Below, in pieces: positions 1-7,585 of a stretch of DNA of 64,000 bases. Source of the stretch: Aliiglaciecola sp. 3_MG-2023 (GTDB taxonomy: Bacteria; Pseudomonadota; Gammaproteobacteria; Enterobacterales; Alteromonadaceae); contig NZ_JAUORV010000001.1 in the NCBI RefSeq assembly GCF_030548205.1, positions 355,418 through 419,417 on the forward strand, given 5' to 3'. The notes under the pieces were generated by a model. The model was not told the origin of the DNA, did not search any database, and saw nothing but the letters and a program-made list of their open reading frames with translations. How positions within the stretch are numbered: the first letter of the stretch is position 1; the number at the start of each line of letters is the position of its first letter. A program made the position numbers and the translations under genes.

Positions 1-663
1 CCACATCACCAAAGCTCGAATCACTTAATATGAACAGCGCTTCCCCCGACACTCCGGCACCTAAGAACCCTTGGCAAATACCCGATACAGAGTCTTTATC
101 TTCTATATCTTGCAGCATCATGTGCAGCTCAGACACTTCAATTAGATTGACATTGGGGATTGGCAGTTTCACAAATACGTTAAGCATTCGTGCAAGATGA
201 TCGCCCGCCTGCCCCATGGCAATATTGGTTATCTCTTGATAACAGTCTCGAATATCTGCGGTTAAAGAACTACTTAGAATTTGCTTTTCGGGGACCTCTT
301 TGCCAATAAGTTTGTGTTTCACTAACACGTCATGAATGCGATCAGGGTTAACTGGCTTTTCTATAAATTCGATAGCACCCAAGGCTTTTACTCTCTCGTG
401 GGCAGTGGGCTGAACATCACCACTAATCACAATAACCTTAGAACTAAGTTGCTTTTTGTGGATCATTTTCAGGGTTTCATAGCCGTCCAGTACGGGCATA
501 TTGAGATCAAGAAACATAAGCTGCCCTTTCCCCTCCTCGATTGCAGCAATTGCCTCTTTCCCGTGTTTAGCAAAATGAATCGCAACCTGCCAATCTTGGG
601 GAAGGCACTTAGCAACTTGTTTGCGTGCGACCATAGAATCGTCACATATCAACACTGAAAACA
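1..663 (-). CDS. Response regulator with CheC-like domain (3' end cut by window)
   Basis: The start codon is at 663 and the frame stays open to the window edge, so at least 221 residues are present and the C-terminus is missing. Residues 1-120 form a CheY-like receiver with the acidic pair D8-D9, the phosphoacceptor D53 in FLDLNMP, and a conserved lysine in FIEKPVNP. After a short linker the remaining sequence, with its MGQAGDHLARML and GVSGEALF segments, resembles the CheC/CheX phosphatase fold. Receiver-CheC proteins are known to act in chemotaxis or related phosphorelays. No partner kinase is visible here. The receiver call is firm; the CheC call is from pattern only. Confidence 0.85.
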
Positions 664-915
664 TATTAATTCGTATTCTCTATTCAAATAAAAACGCCAC
701 GGGAAGACAAAGCGGCACATTAAGGGTAAATTTTTTCAACAAAAAAGCAATAAATTCATCCGCTTATCAGATGCCTTATGTTAATAAATAGCAGTGTTTG
801 AAAATTACACCAATTAAAATCCGTCTTTAGGGCGGTTTTTGCTGTAAACCTAGGGGTGAGTACGAAAACAAATCGCCAATGGCTCAGTTATTGTTTTGTT
901 GAATCAATAGATGAC

Positions 916-950
916 AAAAAAAGAGGCTGCGTTTTGCAACTAACAGCCTC
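916..950 (-). terminator. Rho-independent terminator
   Basis: Read on the minus strand, GAGGCTG and CAGCCTC pair as a 7-bp stem and are followed directly by seven T residues. It would end minus-strand transcription from the DUF3718 gene about 300 bp upstream, and it protects the response regulator from read-through. Confidence 0.7.
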
Positions 951-1131
951 TATTTATTCCAGGAATTAATACATGTTTAAGAAATGAGTTTCAAAAGCAT
1001 ATATTCATCGGTTCACTACGCCGACGTTTTAATCTTTTCACACAATTCACCGTTTAACAGAAAATTGTGATGAAATCACACCATTTTGAGTTAAACACCT
1101 CCTTATTTAATTTACCTATTAATTCAGCACC

Positions 1132-1250
1132 CGTAGCATGGCCTTTAGGCCATGGGGTTTTAGGCCATGTGTTTTCTTCACGCCAATGATTGGTGCGGGG
1201 CTAAAGCCACCGCCTACAAGGCACATCCTCCACCGCATAAATACCGTGCT
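1132..1250. repeat. REP-like double palindrome (BIME-like), copy 1
   Basis: Two imperfect palindromes face each other. The left one is GTAG followed by CATGGCCTTTAGGCCATG. The right one, read on the minus strand, is GTAG followed by GCGGTGGCTTTAGCCCCG. Both have a TTTA loop, and the GTAG tetranucleotide 5' of a palindrome is a hallmark of REP sequences bound by REP-associated tyrosine transposases. The same pair recurs in the opposite orientation at the end of the window. It starts immediately after the DUF3718 stop codon, a usual REP location. Confidence 0.75.
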
Positions 1251-1255
1251 ACGGG

Positions 1256-1594
1256 CTATCTTTTGGCTAACATTTTGTCGTAATTAACATTTACTTTTCG
1301 GGCTAAAAATCCTGCGGTTTCGTGGGCGTCATGCATGGCCGCAAACTCAAGGGCTGATTGGCCATTGCACATCAATCCTTTCGCCACTTTCTTATAATTC
1401 AGGTTGCTGGACTTCACTGCTTTTTGCAGTTGTATGCGGCTATCACTTTTTAACGCTTTGCAAACTTTCACTAAGGATGCTTGTTGATAGGATGTTAGAT
1501 GTGAAGCAGCGAACGCAGAATTACTTGCAAATGCGCCTAACATAATTGCAATTAACATGACTTTTTTATTGTTTACGCTATTCAGAATTTTCAT
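1256..1594 (-). CDS. DUF3718 family exported protein
   Basis: A 112-residue protein with an N-terminal signal peptide (hydrophobic run about residues 12-28, likely cleavage after AFA). The mature part matches the pattern I recall for DUF3718: a conserved VCKAL near residue 44, a tyrosine followed by VAKGLMCNG, and LEFAAMHDA. Two cysteines could form a disulfide in the periplasm. DUF3718 proteins are small, common in Alteromonadales and of unknown function. GGAA lies just ahead of the start. A REP-like repeat follows the stop codon and a terminator lies further down. Confidence 0.75.
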   Translation of the reverse strand: MKILNSVNNKKVMLIAIMLGAFASNSAFAASHLTSYQQASLVKVCKALKSDSRIQLQKAVKSSNLNYKKVAKGLMCNGQSALEFAAMHDAHETAGFLARKVNVNYDKMLAKR

Positions 1595-2021
1595 TTCAGT
1601 TCCACCATCGATTAATTTTAATGAGTGCCTAAATAAAGACTATTCAGGCTAACATCCACCTTATTGCCAACTCCCAATTGCTCTAGAAACAAAGCAGACT
1701 TGATATTAAACGTAAGAGTAAAAAGAGGTTTCGCACAGCAAATATCGCTAAGTTACAGTTAGATGAGACCAAGCGATAAGCCGCTAAAAAAGCGCGATGG
1801 ACTGTCGTGGAAAATGGTTAACTAACCTAACTTGAACACGCTTTGTTACATACAGGCAAAATTGAATTTACAGCAGTGAAGGGAAAAAAGACCAATTAAG
1901 GAAATAGTTGGCTGGTGAAATGAAGCAGACAAGAATAGATTAAAACTATCGGAGGAATATATAAATTTACAACATAAAAAACCAAGCAAAGCGGCCAACA
2001 AAGGCCACTCAGATAGATAGG
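1595..2021. other. Intergenic region, nothing recognised apart from a weak terminator
   Basis: This 427-bp stretch has no ORF with protein-like composition. A hairpin at 1991-2008 (GTGGCC/GGCCGC on the minus strand, followed by a T-rich run) may terminate the upstream minus-strand gene. Nothing else was recognised. Confidence 0.5.
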
Positions 2022-2351
2022 CTAAAACGCGTTGTCTTGGTGAATTTTAATAAACAAAGGCGAGTCTATTTTACTGTAATCGATTTTATACTCTTTACCA
2101 TTTAGGGTTTGTACGAAAATCAAAGTCTTTTCATCACCAAACACATCCGTGACAGTCACATCCACCATCTCGATATCTAGCAATTTTGCTTCGCGTTTGT
2201 TTTCTGGCACCTTACCAGTGAATTTCTTCAAGGCTTTATGGGTGACGAGTACTGGCGGATTTTCTTCGCCATTAAGAATGAGTAGATCCAATTTTCTTAT
2301 CTTATGAATGATGGTATTTCTACCACTGACTAAGAAAGGTTTTTCAGTCAT
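2022..2351 (-). CDS. Hypothetical protein, 109 aa
   Basis: I do not recognise the family. The protein is soluble, has no signal peptide or membrane segment, is rich in lysine, and its second half looks beta-rich (VDVTVTDVFGDEKTLIFVQT). The start is supported by GGAG seven bases upstream of the ATG. It stands alone, with long intergenic regions on both sides. It could be a small cytoplasmic regulatory or structural protein, but nothing in the sequence shows a function. Confidence 0.55.
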   Translation of the reverse strand: MTEKPFLVSGRNTIIHKIRKLDLLILNGEENPPVLVTHKALKKFTGKVPENKREAKLLDIEMVDVTVTDVFGDEKTLIFVQTLNGKEYKIDYSKIDSPLFIKIHQDNAF

Positions 2352-2705
2352 AAATGTCTCCGCAATGACGAACCGCCATTAAAAAAATTCTAAAGCTGCA
2401 ACTATGATTTGAATGTAACAAAGTTCTTGCTCGCTTGCACCCCTATTTAATTGACTTGCAAGCATATTTACTACTTTTTATGATCATAACACGCTACTTA
2501 GCTAAGGGATGATTTAACAGAATATCAACATTTAGTTTATTAGATAAATTTTACGTTGGTCAAATCTCTCTTCGCAGTTTGTTTAATTGACCCTAACCCT
2601 GTGTCATAATTCTTAGCAACATTGGTAGGGCTAACACTTCTACTTCACTTTCAAAACCAAACCCGTTTAATGGTTTATCGACGCTTTTCAAGGACGTTTC
2701 AAATA

Positions 2706-4118
2706 ATGAAAAAACGCTATATTGTATTCTCACTGATTTTGGCTGCCATACTTATTTTACCTAAATACTTCAGTTTACAGGTTAGAGGAAATATTGAGCA
2801 ATATATTGCTGAAATCAACAAAATAAATGGCTATAACGTTGAAATGGTCGAATTAAATGACGGCTGGTTTAGTTCCAATGGGATCCTTAAAGTCAATATT
2901 TCATTTGCCCAATTAGGCGCAAATTCAGATTTACCCTGGGCTCAAGGCAATCCCGTATTCTTGGTAGACTTTATTTCCCACCATGGTCCTGTTATTTTCA
3001 CCGATGGTTTTGACATTGGCTTATTCAATTTGGAGTTGCTCTATAAAGGTGACGAATTAAGAACTAAGCTAAATTGGCCAGAGAATAGCAATTTTTACGA
3101 TCTGACTATTGGTCAAGGTCTTTTAGGTGGCTTTGATATGGAAGATCACATAGTGCCCTTCTCAGTTGTGGAAGAGAATCATAATCAAAATGTTGTATTT
3201 TCTGGTTATCAAGGAGAAGGTGAGCAATCAAGTGGCGGTTTTTCTTACGAAGGAGAAATGGGTTCGTTTTTGTATACTTCGGACGAAGGTAAATTCGAGA
3301 TTGTTGATTTTGATATTGCAATGGAGTCCGATGGCGAAATATACGCAGCAATGAGTGGCGAGATTTTTGAATCGACTGCCGAAGTCAACGTTAATAAATT
3401 AAATGTTTTGACGGTGGGTGAATCTCAGCAATCTTTTGAATTAGATGAACTATCTTTTTCGGTCTCCACCGACATCAATGAAGAAGAGCAATTCATGGAT
3501 GTTGCTCAAAACCTCGAAATCGAGAGTATTTCAGCCATGGATTATGATGTCACAGACATTCAATTAGAGGTTGAAACAAACCGGTTGAGTATCCCATTCA
3601 TCAAAGCCTACCAAGAGTTTGCTAAAAGTTTGTCTGGCATGGACGAAATCGAAATGAGGCAGCAATCAATGAGCTTTATGACCGATAGCCTATTGCCGCT
3701 GCTACAGAGCGCCCCTCAGGTTAATATCAGTAAGCTCTCGGCCAATTTACCCGAAGGAACAATATCAGGTTTTAGTAACAATCAATTAGTTGGCATTGAT
3801 GCCCTACCGGATGCCACCGCAAACCCAAAATTTTGGATTGACCACACAGTCTCGGAAACCGAATTAGAAATGGATAAAGATGTAGCAAACGTTATATTCA
3901 CTCGCTACGTTACCAATCAGTTGCAACTAAATCCGCAAACAGCTGAAATGTCGCAACAAGAAATAGAGCTGATCGCAGCACAGCAAGTCCCCAACATGAT
4001 AGAAGGTTTGAAGCTACAAGGCTTTATTGTGGAAAAAGATGACAAGCTGTTATTGCATTTCTCACTTAAAGATGGAAATGCCGTATTGAACGATAATCCT
4101 ATTCCTCTGCCCTATTAA
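2706..4118 (+). CDS. DUF945 (YdgA-like) family protein
   Basis: The likely start is the ATG at 2706, which gives 470 residues beginning with a short cytoplasmic tail and a signal-anchor (about residues 3-20). An upstream in-frame start at 2622 would put 28 unlikely residues before the membrane segment. The N-terminal part matches DUF945: YF..QV.GNIEQYIAEINKINGYNV, then a WFSSNG segment. The remaining periplasmic part is rich in acidic residues and beta strands, as in the YdgA/YihF group. The molecular role of the family is not established. It is monocistronic, and a perfect 10-bp hairpin follows the stop. Confidence 0.8.
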   Translation: MKKRYIVFSLILAAILILPKYFSLQVRGNIEQYIAEINKINGYNVEMVELNDGWFSSNGILKVNISFAQLGANSDLPWAQGNPVFLVDFISHHGPVIFTDGFDIGLFNLELLYKGDELRTKLNWPENSNFYDLTIGQGLLGGFDMEDHIVPFSVVEENHNQNVVFSGYQGEGEQSSGGFSYEGEMGSFLYTSDEGKFEIVDFDIAMESDGEIYAAMSGEIFESTAEVNVNKLNVLTVGESQQSFELDELSFSVSTDINEEEQFMDVAQNLEIESISAMDYDVTDIQLEVETNRLSIPFIKAYQEFAKSLSGMDEIEMRQQSMSFMTDSLLPLLQSAPQVNISKLSANLPEGTISGFSNNQLVGIDALPDATANPKFWIDHTVSETELEMDKDVANVIFTRYVTNQLQLNPQTAEMSQQEIELIAAQQVPNMIEGLKLQGFIVEKDDKLLLHFSLKDGNAVLNDNPIPLPY

Positions 4119-4136
4119 TAATGCGTGATTCCCAGT

Positions 4137-4162
4137 AAAAGGTAACTGAACCGTTACCTTTT
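4137..4162 (+). terminator. Hairpin terminator after the DUF945 gene
   Basis: AAAAGGTAAC pairs perfectly with GTTACCTTTT across a 6-nt loop, 19 bp after the stop codon. The T-run is short (TTTT) and lies within the stem, so termination is likely but not certain. Confidence 0.6.
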
Positions 4163-4224
4163 ACTCAATTCGCAAACAAAACGCACAAATATTAAGCAAA
4201 CAGGATTATCTGTCATACAAAATA

Positions 4225-4253
4225 ATGACAACACCGAAAAAACTGCTTATACT
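4225..4253 (+). promoter_or_regulatory. Sigma-70 promoter of the tRNA
   Basis: ATGACA (-35), a 17-bp spacer and TATACT (-10) are followed by a GCGC discriminator. That GC-rich discriminator is typical of stable-RNA promoters under stringent control. Transcription should start near 4260, about 35 bases ahead of the tRNA. Confidence 0.75.
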
Positions 4254-4294
4254 GCGCACCGATTTGGAAAACCTACTTCCAATCATCCTCAAAT

Positions 4295-4371
4295 GGCCCG
4301 ATAGCTCAGTTGGTTAGAGCATCCGACTCATAATCGGCAGGTCCCCTGTTCAAGTCAGGGTCGGGCCACCA
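4295..4371 (+). tRNA. tRNA with CAU anticodon (probably lysidine-type tRNA-Ile2, otherwise Met)
   Basis: A complete 77-nt cloverleaf with encoded CCA. The acceptor stem is GGCCCGA/TCGGGCC, the D arm GCTC/GAGC, the anticodon loop CTCATAA, and the T arm CCCTG-TTCAAGT-CAGGG. The anticodon CAU fits elongator Met or tRNA-Ile2. The C4-G69 and C5-G68 pairs and the CGACTCATAATCG anticodon arm resemble E. coli ileX, a substrate of the lysidine synthase TilS, so Ile2 is my preferred reading. There is a T-rich run just downstream. Confidence 0.93.
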
Positions 4372-4691
4372 TTTTTTCTTCCAGTAACATTCAGAAAATC
4401 TAAAATTTAATAACAATCAATAATATAAAGTACACCAAGGTATTTTGGCGATCTTATAAATTAATGAATTTCTTCAATACTAGTAACATTCAATGTAACA
4501 GGTGCGCGATTTTGACTAATTGGATGTTATTAAAGTAACAAGAACAATAAAACCATTGATCAACACTGAACTAGCATTTTTAGGGTATCTTTAAAAATTA
4601 TTAAAGGGTTGGATTGATTAGAAATTGATGTTCAAAAAATGTCAGCAGAGGATACTGACGAACCGCTAATTGAACTGCACAACTATAAACT
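4372..4691. other. Intergenic region with an 11-bp direct repeat and a terminator
   Basis: There is no gene. AGTAACATTCA occurs at 4383-4393 and again at 4482-4492. A terminator for the two-component operon lies at 4634-4659. Otherwise the region is AT-rich and unremarkable. Confidence 0.5.
4634..4659 (-). terminator. Probable terminator of the baeSR-like operon
   Basis: On the minus strand GTCAG and CTGAC form a 5-bp stem followed by ATTTTTTG, about 33 bp after the response-regulator stop codon. Confidence 0.5.
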
Positions 4692-5375
4692 TTATAACGT
4701 ATATGTAAATTTATATCCGACACCATAAACAGCTGAAATAGGGTTTAATCCAGCTTCAACTTTATTTATTTTTTTACGTATATTTTTGATATGTGTATCA
4801 ATATTGCGATCTGACATATCTGAGGAGTGATTATAGATTTTATCTATAATATCTTCGCGAGTAAATACGCGCCCTACGTGACTTATAAAAAGCAGAAATA
4901 TTTTGAATTCCACGGCGGTAAAACCGATATCATCGCCATTGAATAAAGCAATATAATCATCTTTATAAAGCTCAAAACCGGCCTGATATATAACATTCGT
5001 TTTAGGCTCAGTTACTCGCCTTAACACCGCCTGTATTCTGGCTATAACTTCTTTGGGACTAAACGGCTTACATATATAATCGTCTGCGCCGAGGTTTAAT
5101 CCGCGTAAGCGATCTACTTCTTCGATTTTAGCGGTTACCATAATAATAGGTACATTCGAGAACATTCTTATTTGTTTACAAACCGTAATACCATCAACTT
5201 CGGGCAGCATTAAATCTAGTAGTATTAAGTCAACATGATTATGCTTTACAAAGCTAACCACGCCGCTACCTCGATTAAAGTGTTCTGTGGCATAACCCTG
5301 TTGCTTGCAATACGCAATCAGTACCTCAGCAATATTTTCTTCATCTTCAATAATTAGTATTTTAGGGGTTGTCAT
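4692..5375 (-). CDS. OmpR-family response regulator, BaeR-like
   Basis: 227 residues. The receiver (about 1-120) has D54 in LLDLMLPEVDG, the IIMVTAK segment and the lysine of KPFSPKEV. The C-terminal winged-helix DNA-binding domain (about 130-227) ends with the usual RNIDTHIKNIRKKI and YGVGYKF motifs. It sits 5 bp after the histidine kinase gene, so the two are surely co-transcribed and form one phosphorelay. BaeR regulates envelope-stress and efflux genes in enterics. Here the upstream genes of the same cluster, an exported protein and a large lipoprotein, are the obvious candidate targets. The specific input is unknown. Confidence 0.93.
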   Translation of the reverse strand: MTTPKILIIEDEENIAEVLIAYCKQQGYATEHFNRGSGVVSFVKHNHVDLILLDLMLPEVDGITVCKQIRMFSNVPIIMVTAKIEEVDRLRGLNLGADDYICKPFSPKEVIARIQAVLRRVTEPKTNVIYQAGFELYKDDYIALFNGDDIGFTAVEFKIFLLFISHVGRVFTREDIIDKIYNHSSDMSDRNIDTHIKNIRKKINKVEAGLNPISAVYGVGYKFTYTL

Positions 5376-5380
5376 TGTTA

Positions 5381-6841
5381 TTAATTTACCACGGGAATGG
5401 TTACTTTTATTTCTAAGCCACCTAAGGGTGAATCTTGCAGTGAAATATCACCACCGTGGGCTTCTACGATTTTTTTACATAACGATAAACCTAATCCTGA
5501 ACCTCCATAGTTTCTATTCCGAGATTTTTCCACACGATAAAAACGGTCAAATAATTTGCTCTGATCTTTCGCTAAAACCCCTGGAGCAGAATCTTGTATA
5601 ATTACCTCTAGCTTGTTATCTACTCGGTGAATTTTCATATTCACCTGCCCACCATTATCGGTATAGCGACAGGTGTTTTCTAGTAAGTTTGAAAATAATT
5701 GCTGTAGCCTATCTTTATCGCCATTTACGGTGCATGGCAGTGCACTTTTTAAATCGTCGCTATTCACCGTTAAGCTACGCTCCTGAAAGCGAGCTGTATA
5801 ACTTTCAAACGTTTGTTGTAGTAGTTCAATTACATCAACCGCAACTTCATTGTAAGTTAAATTAACGGTGTCACTGTTGGCTAATTGGGCTAGGTCATCA
5901 ACAATGCGATTTAAATTATCAACCTGATTAATCAGTAATTTAATACGACTGGTGTCAGCAGCAAAAACTCCATCTTGTACAGCTAATAAATGGGAGCGCA
6001 ATACGGTAAGTGGCGTTTTTAATTCATGAGACGTATCTGAAACCCATTGAACTCGCATGTGTTGATTGTGTTCAAGGGTGTAAGCTAAATCATTAAAATT
6101 AGTAGATAAGGTGCCTAATTCATCCTGAGTAAGTGCTGAAACCCTAGTTTCATAATTACCTTTGTTTAGCTCATTGGTGGCGACCACAATTTGCTTTATG
6201 GGTTTGGTTAAATGCTTAGATAAAACAATAGCCATAATAAAAGCGAGTAAAATAACGCATAAAGTAATAGTGAAATAACTATTAAATTGTGCTGACAAAA
6301 AGGCATTCACCGAGCTATTTTCAACCAAACCAGAAGGCACTAAGCCGATCCAGCCAATAACTTTATTATTTAATAAAATCGGTTCCACATGTGGATTTTC
6401 GTTTAAATTAACACGACCAACAACGACTTTTTTATGTTGGTCATATAAACTGATCCGCCTACCGGTTTGCAGTAAATCTGCCGGTAGATTTGCCCATAAA
6501 AACGAGGGCATTTTTTGCTCAGTAATATTTTCTTCAGTATAGACGCTAGGGTTAATTTGGCTATTGTTTTGCTTTGTTGGATTCGGTTCGTTTGGATTGT
6601 TTTTAGGATCAACGATAGAACGCCATAACTGCGTATTCTGTCGAATAGGCTCCCAACTACCTAACTCAGAATAAAACTGCACGAGTTGTTGTTTAACTTC
6701 AACTACATGCTTTTGTTCTTCTTGCTCAACAAAGTGATTAAAACCAGCCACGAAGTTCATATATATAAACACAAACATTAATCCAACTAAGGTAATGTTA
6801 GTGATAAAAAATGCTAAAAAGAATTTATGTAATAACTTCAT
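5381..6841 (-). CDS. Sensor histidine kinase, BaeS-like
   Basis: From the ATG at 6841 the protein has 486 residues; an earlier in-frame start at 6865 is less likely. Order of parts: a first membrane segment (about 7-28), a periplasmic region of about 150 residues rich in Asn and Pro, a second membrane segment, a HAMP domain, the phosphoacceptor H272 in SDTSHELKTPLTV, and a HATPase with LLENTCRYTDNGG, DSAPGV and GGSGLGLSLCKKIVEAHGG. All catalytic boxes are intact. It autophosphorylates on H272 and passes phosphate to the adjacent regulator. A gap of about 140 bp to the upstream gene may contain its own promoter. Confidence 0.93.
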   Translation of the reverse strand: MKLLHKFFLAFFITNITLVGLMFVFIYMNFVAGFNHFVEQEEQKHVVEVKQQLVQFYSELGSWEPIRQNTQLWRSIVDPKNNPNEPNPTKQNNSQINPSVYTEENITEQKMPSFLWANLPADLLQTGRRISLYDQHKKVVVGRVNLNENPHVEPILLNNKVIGWIGLVPSGLVENSSVNAFLSAQFNSYFTITLCVILLAFIMAIVLSKHLTKPIKQIVVATNELNKGNYETRVSALTQDELGTLSTNFNDLAYTLEHNQHMRVQWVSDTSHELKTPLTVLRSHLLAVQDGVFAADTSRIKLLINQVDNLNRIVDDLAQLANSDTVNLTYNEVAVDVIELLQQTFESYTARFQERSLTVNSDDLKSALPCTVNGDKDRLQQLFSNLLENTCRYTDNGGQVNMKIHRVDNKLEVIIQDSAPGVLAKDQSKLFDRFYRVEKSRNRNYGGSGLGLSLCKKIVEAHGGDISLQDSPLGGLEIKVTIPVVN

Positions 6842-6983
6842 TGATTCTCTGATCGTTAGGATCATAATTGCATGCTTGTATAGCAGTATTGCATACGGAT
6901 TAAATGCCTACAATTAAGGTATAAAAGGGCTTATTGCTTGATTAGTTTCCTTTTTAAGTAAGCCTAGTTTCAGTAGCTCGAGT

Positions 6984-7565
6984 TCAAAATTCAATGTGGG
7001 CTGTTTCGCCCGCACTTAGTAATTTATATTGTGGTTTTACAAAGTTTGTATGCACTGCACCTAAAATTTTATGAAATGAAATAGAAAGTTCAGACACTTG
7101 CGCAATACTATGCCGGGCTTGAAACACAATTTCTCTGCCATGATTCCTGCTGTTACTATGCTTACTTTTATTTTGAAAACTATCCCTTTCTAAATCATCA
7201 GTTCCTAAATGATCAGTATCAAAAGCGCCACTTTCCAAAGTAGCCGTTTCAAAACCAATCACTACACCATTTATTGTTAAGTTCATTTTTTGTTTGAGCG
7301 CGTCAGCGATAAACGCTTCTTGTTGGCTAGCGTTTAAATTTTCAGGCATTACCGCATCAATATCACCCAGTAACCATGCTTGCTCACTTTGTAAGTTCGA
7401 GATTAAATGATCAATATCAGTGAGTAATTTCACTTCAACTTGCCCATCTCTTAAAACAACTTGTGCCGTTGTCTCGTTTAAAACATGGGCATTTAAGGAT
7501 GTGCTAACATTTACTAAACCAATAACTAAAATACAGGCTAATTTTAATTTTTTAAATACAGACAC
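6984..7565 (-). CDS. Small exported protein of unknown function
   Basis: 193 residues with a signal peptide (cleavage probably after LNA near residue 26). The mature N-terminus, AHVLNETTAQVVLRDGQVEVK followed by an aspartate-rich loop, vaguely resembles the periplasmic head of HupE/UreJ-type proteins, but there are no membrane segments after it. The central region is rich in Asp, Ser, Asn and His. The gene follows the large PEBP-YHYH lipoprotein by 20 bp and precedes the sensor kinase, so it probably belongs to the same operon. It may be a partner of the lipoprotein or part of the signal seen by the kinase. Confidence 0.65.
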   Translation of the reverse strand: MSVFKKLKLACILVIGLVNVSTSLNAHVLNETTAQVVLRDGQVEVKLLTDIDHLISNLQSEQAWLLGDIDAVMPENLNASQQEAFIADALKQKMNLTINGVVIGFETATLESGAFDTDHLGTDDLERDSFQNKSKHSNSRNHGREIVFQARHSIAQVSELSISFHKILGAVHTNFVKPQYKLLSAGETAHIEF

Positions 7566-7585
7566 AATTATTACCTGCTAATGGA

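Larger units (their letters stand above)
664..1255. other. Intergenic region with terminator and REP-like repeat
   Basis: This 592-bp stretch has no convincing gene. It holds a hairpin at about 916-950 and a REP-like double palindrome at 1132-1250, both listed separately. The rest is AT-rich with nothing recognised. Confidence 0.6.

Noticed and set aside
332..658. 108-codon plus-strand ORF
   Set aside because: It is antisense to the response regulator receiver, whose motifs are unmistakable on the minus strand; the plus-strand translation has no recognisable features.
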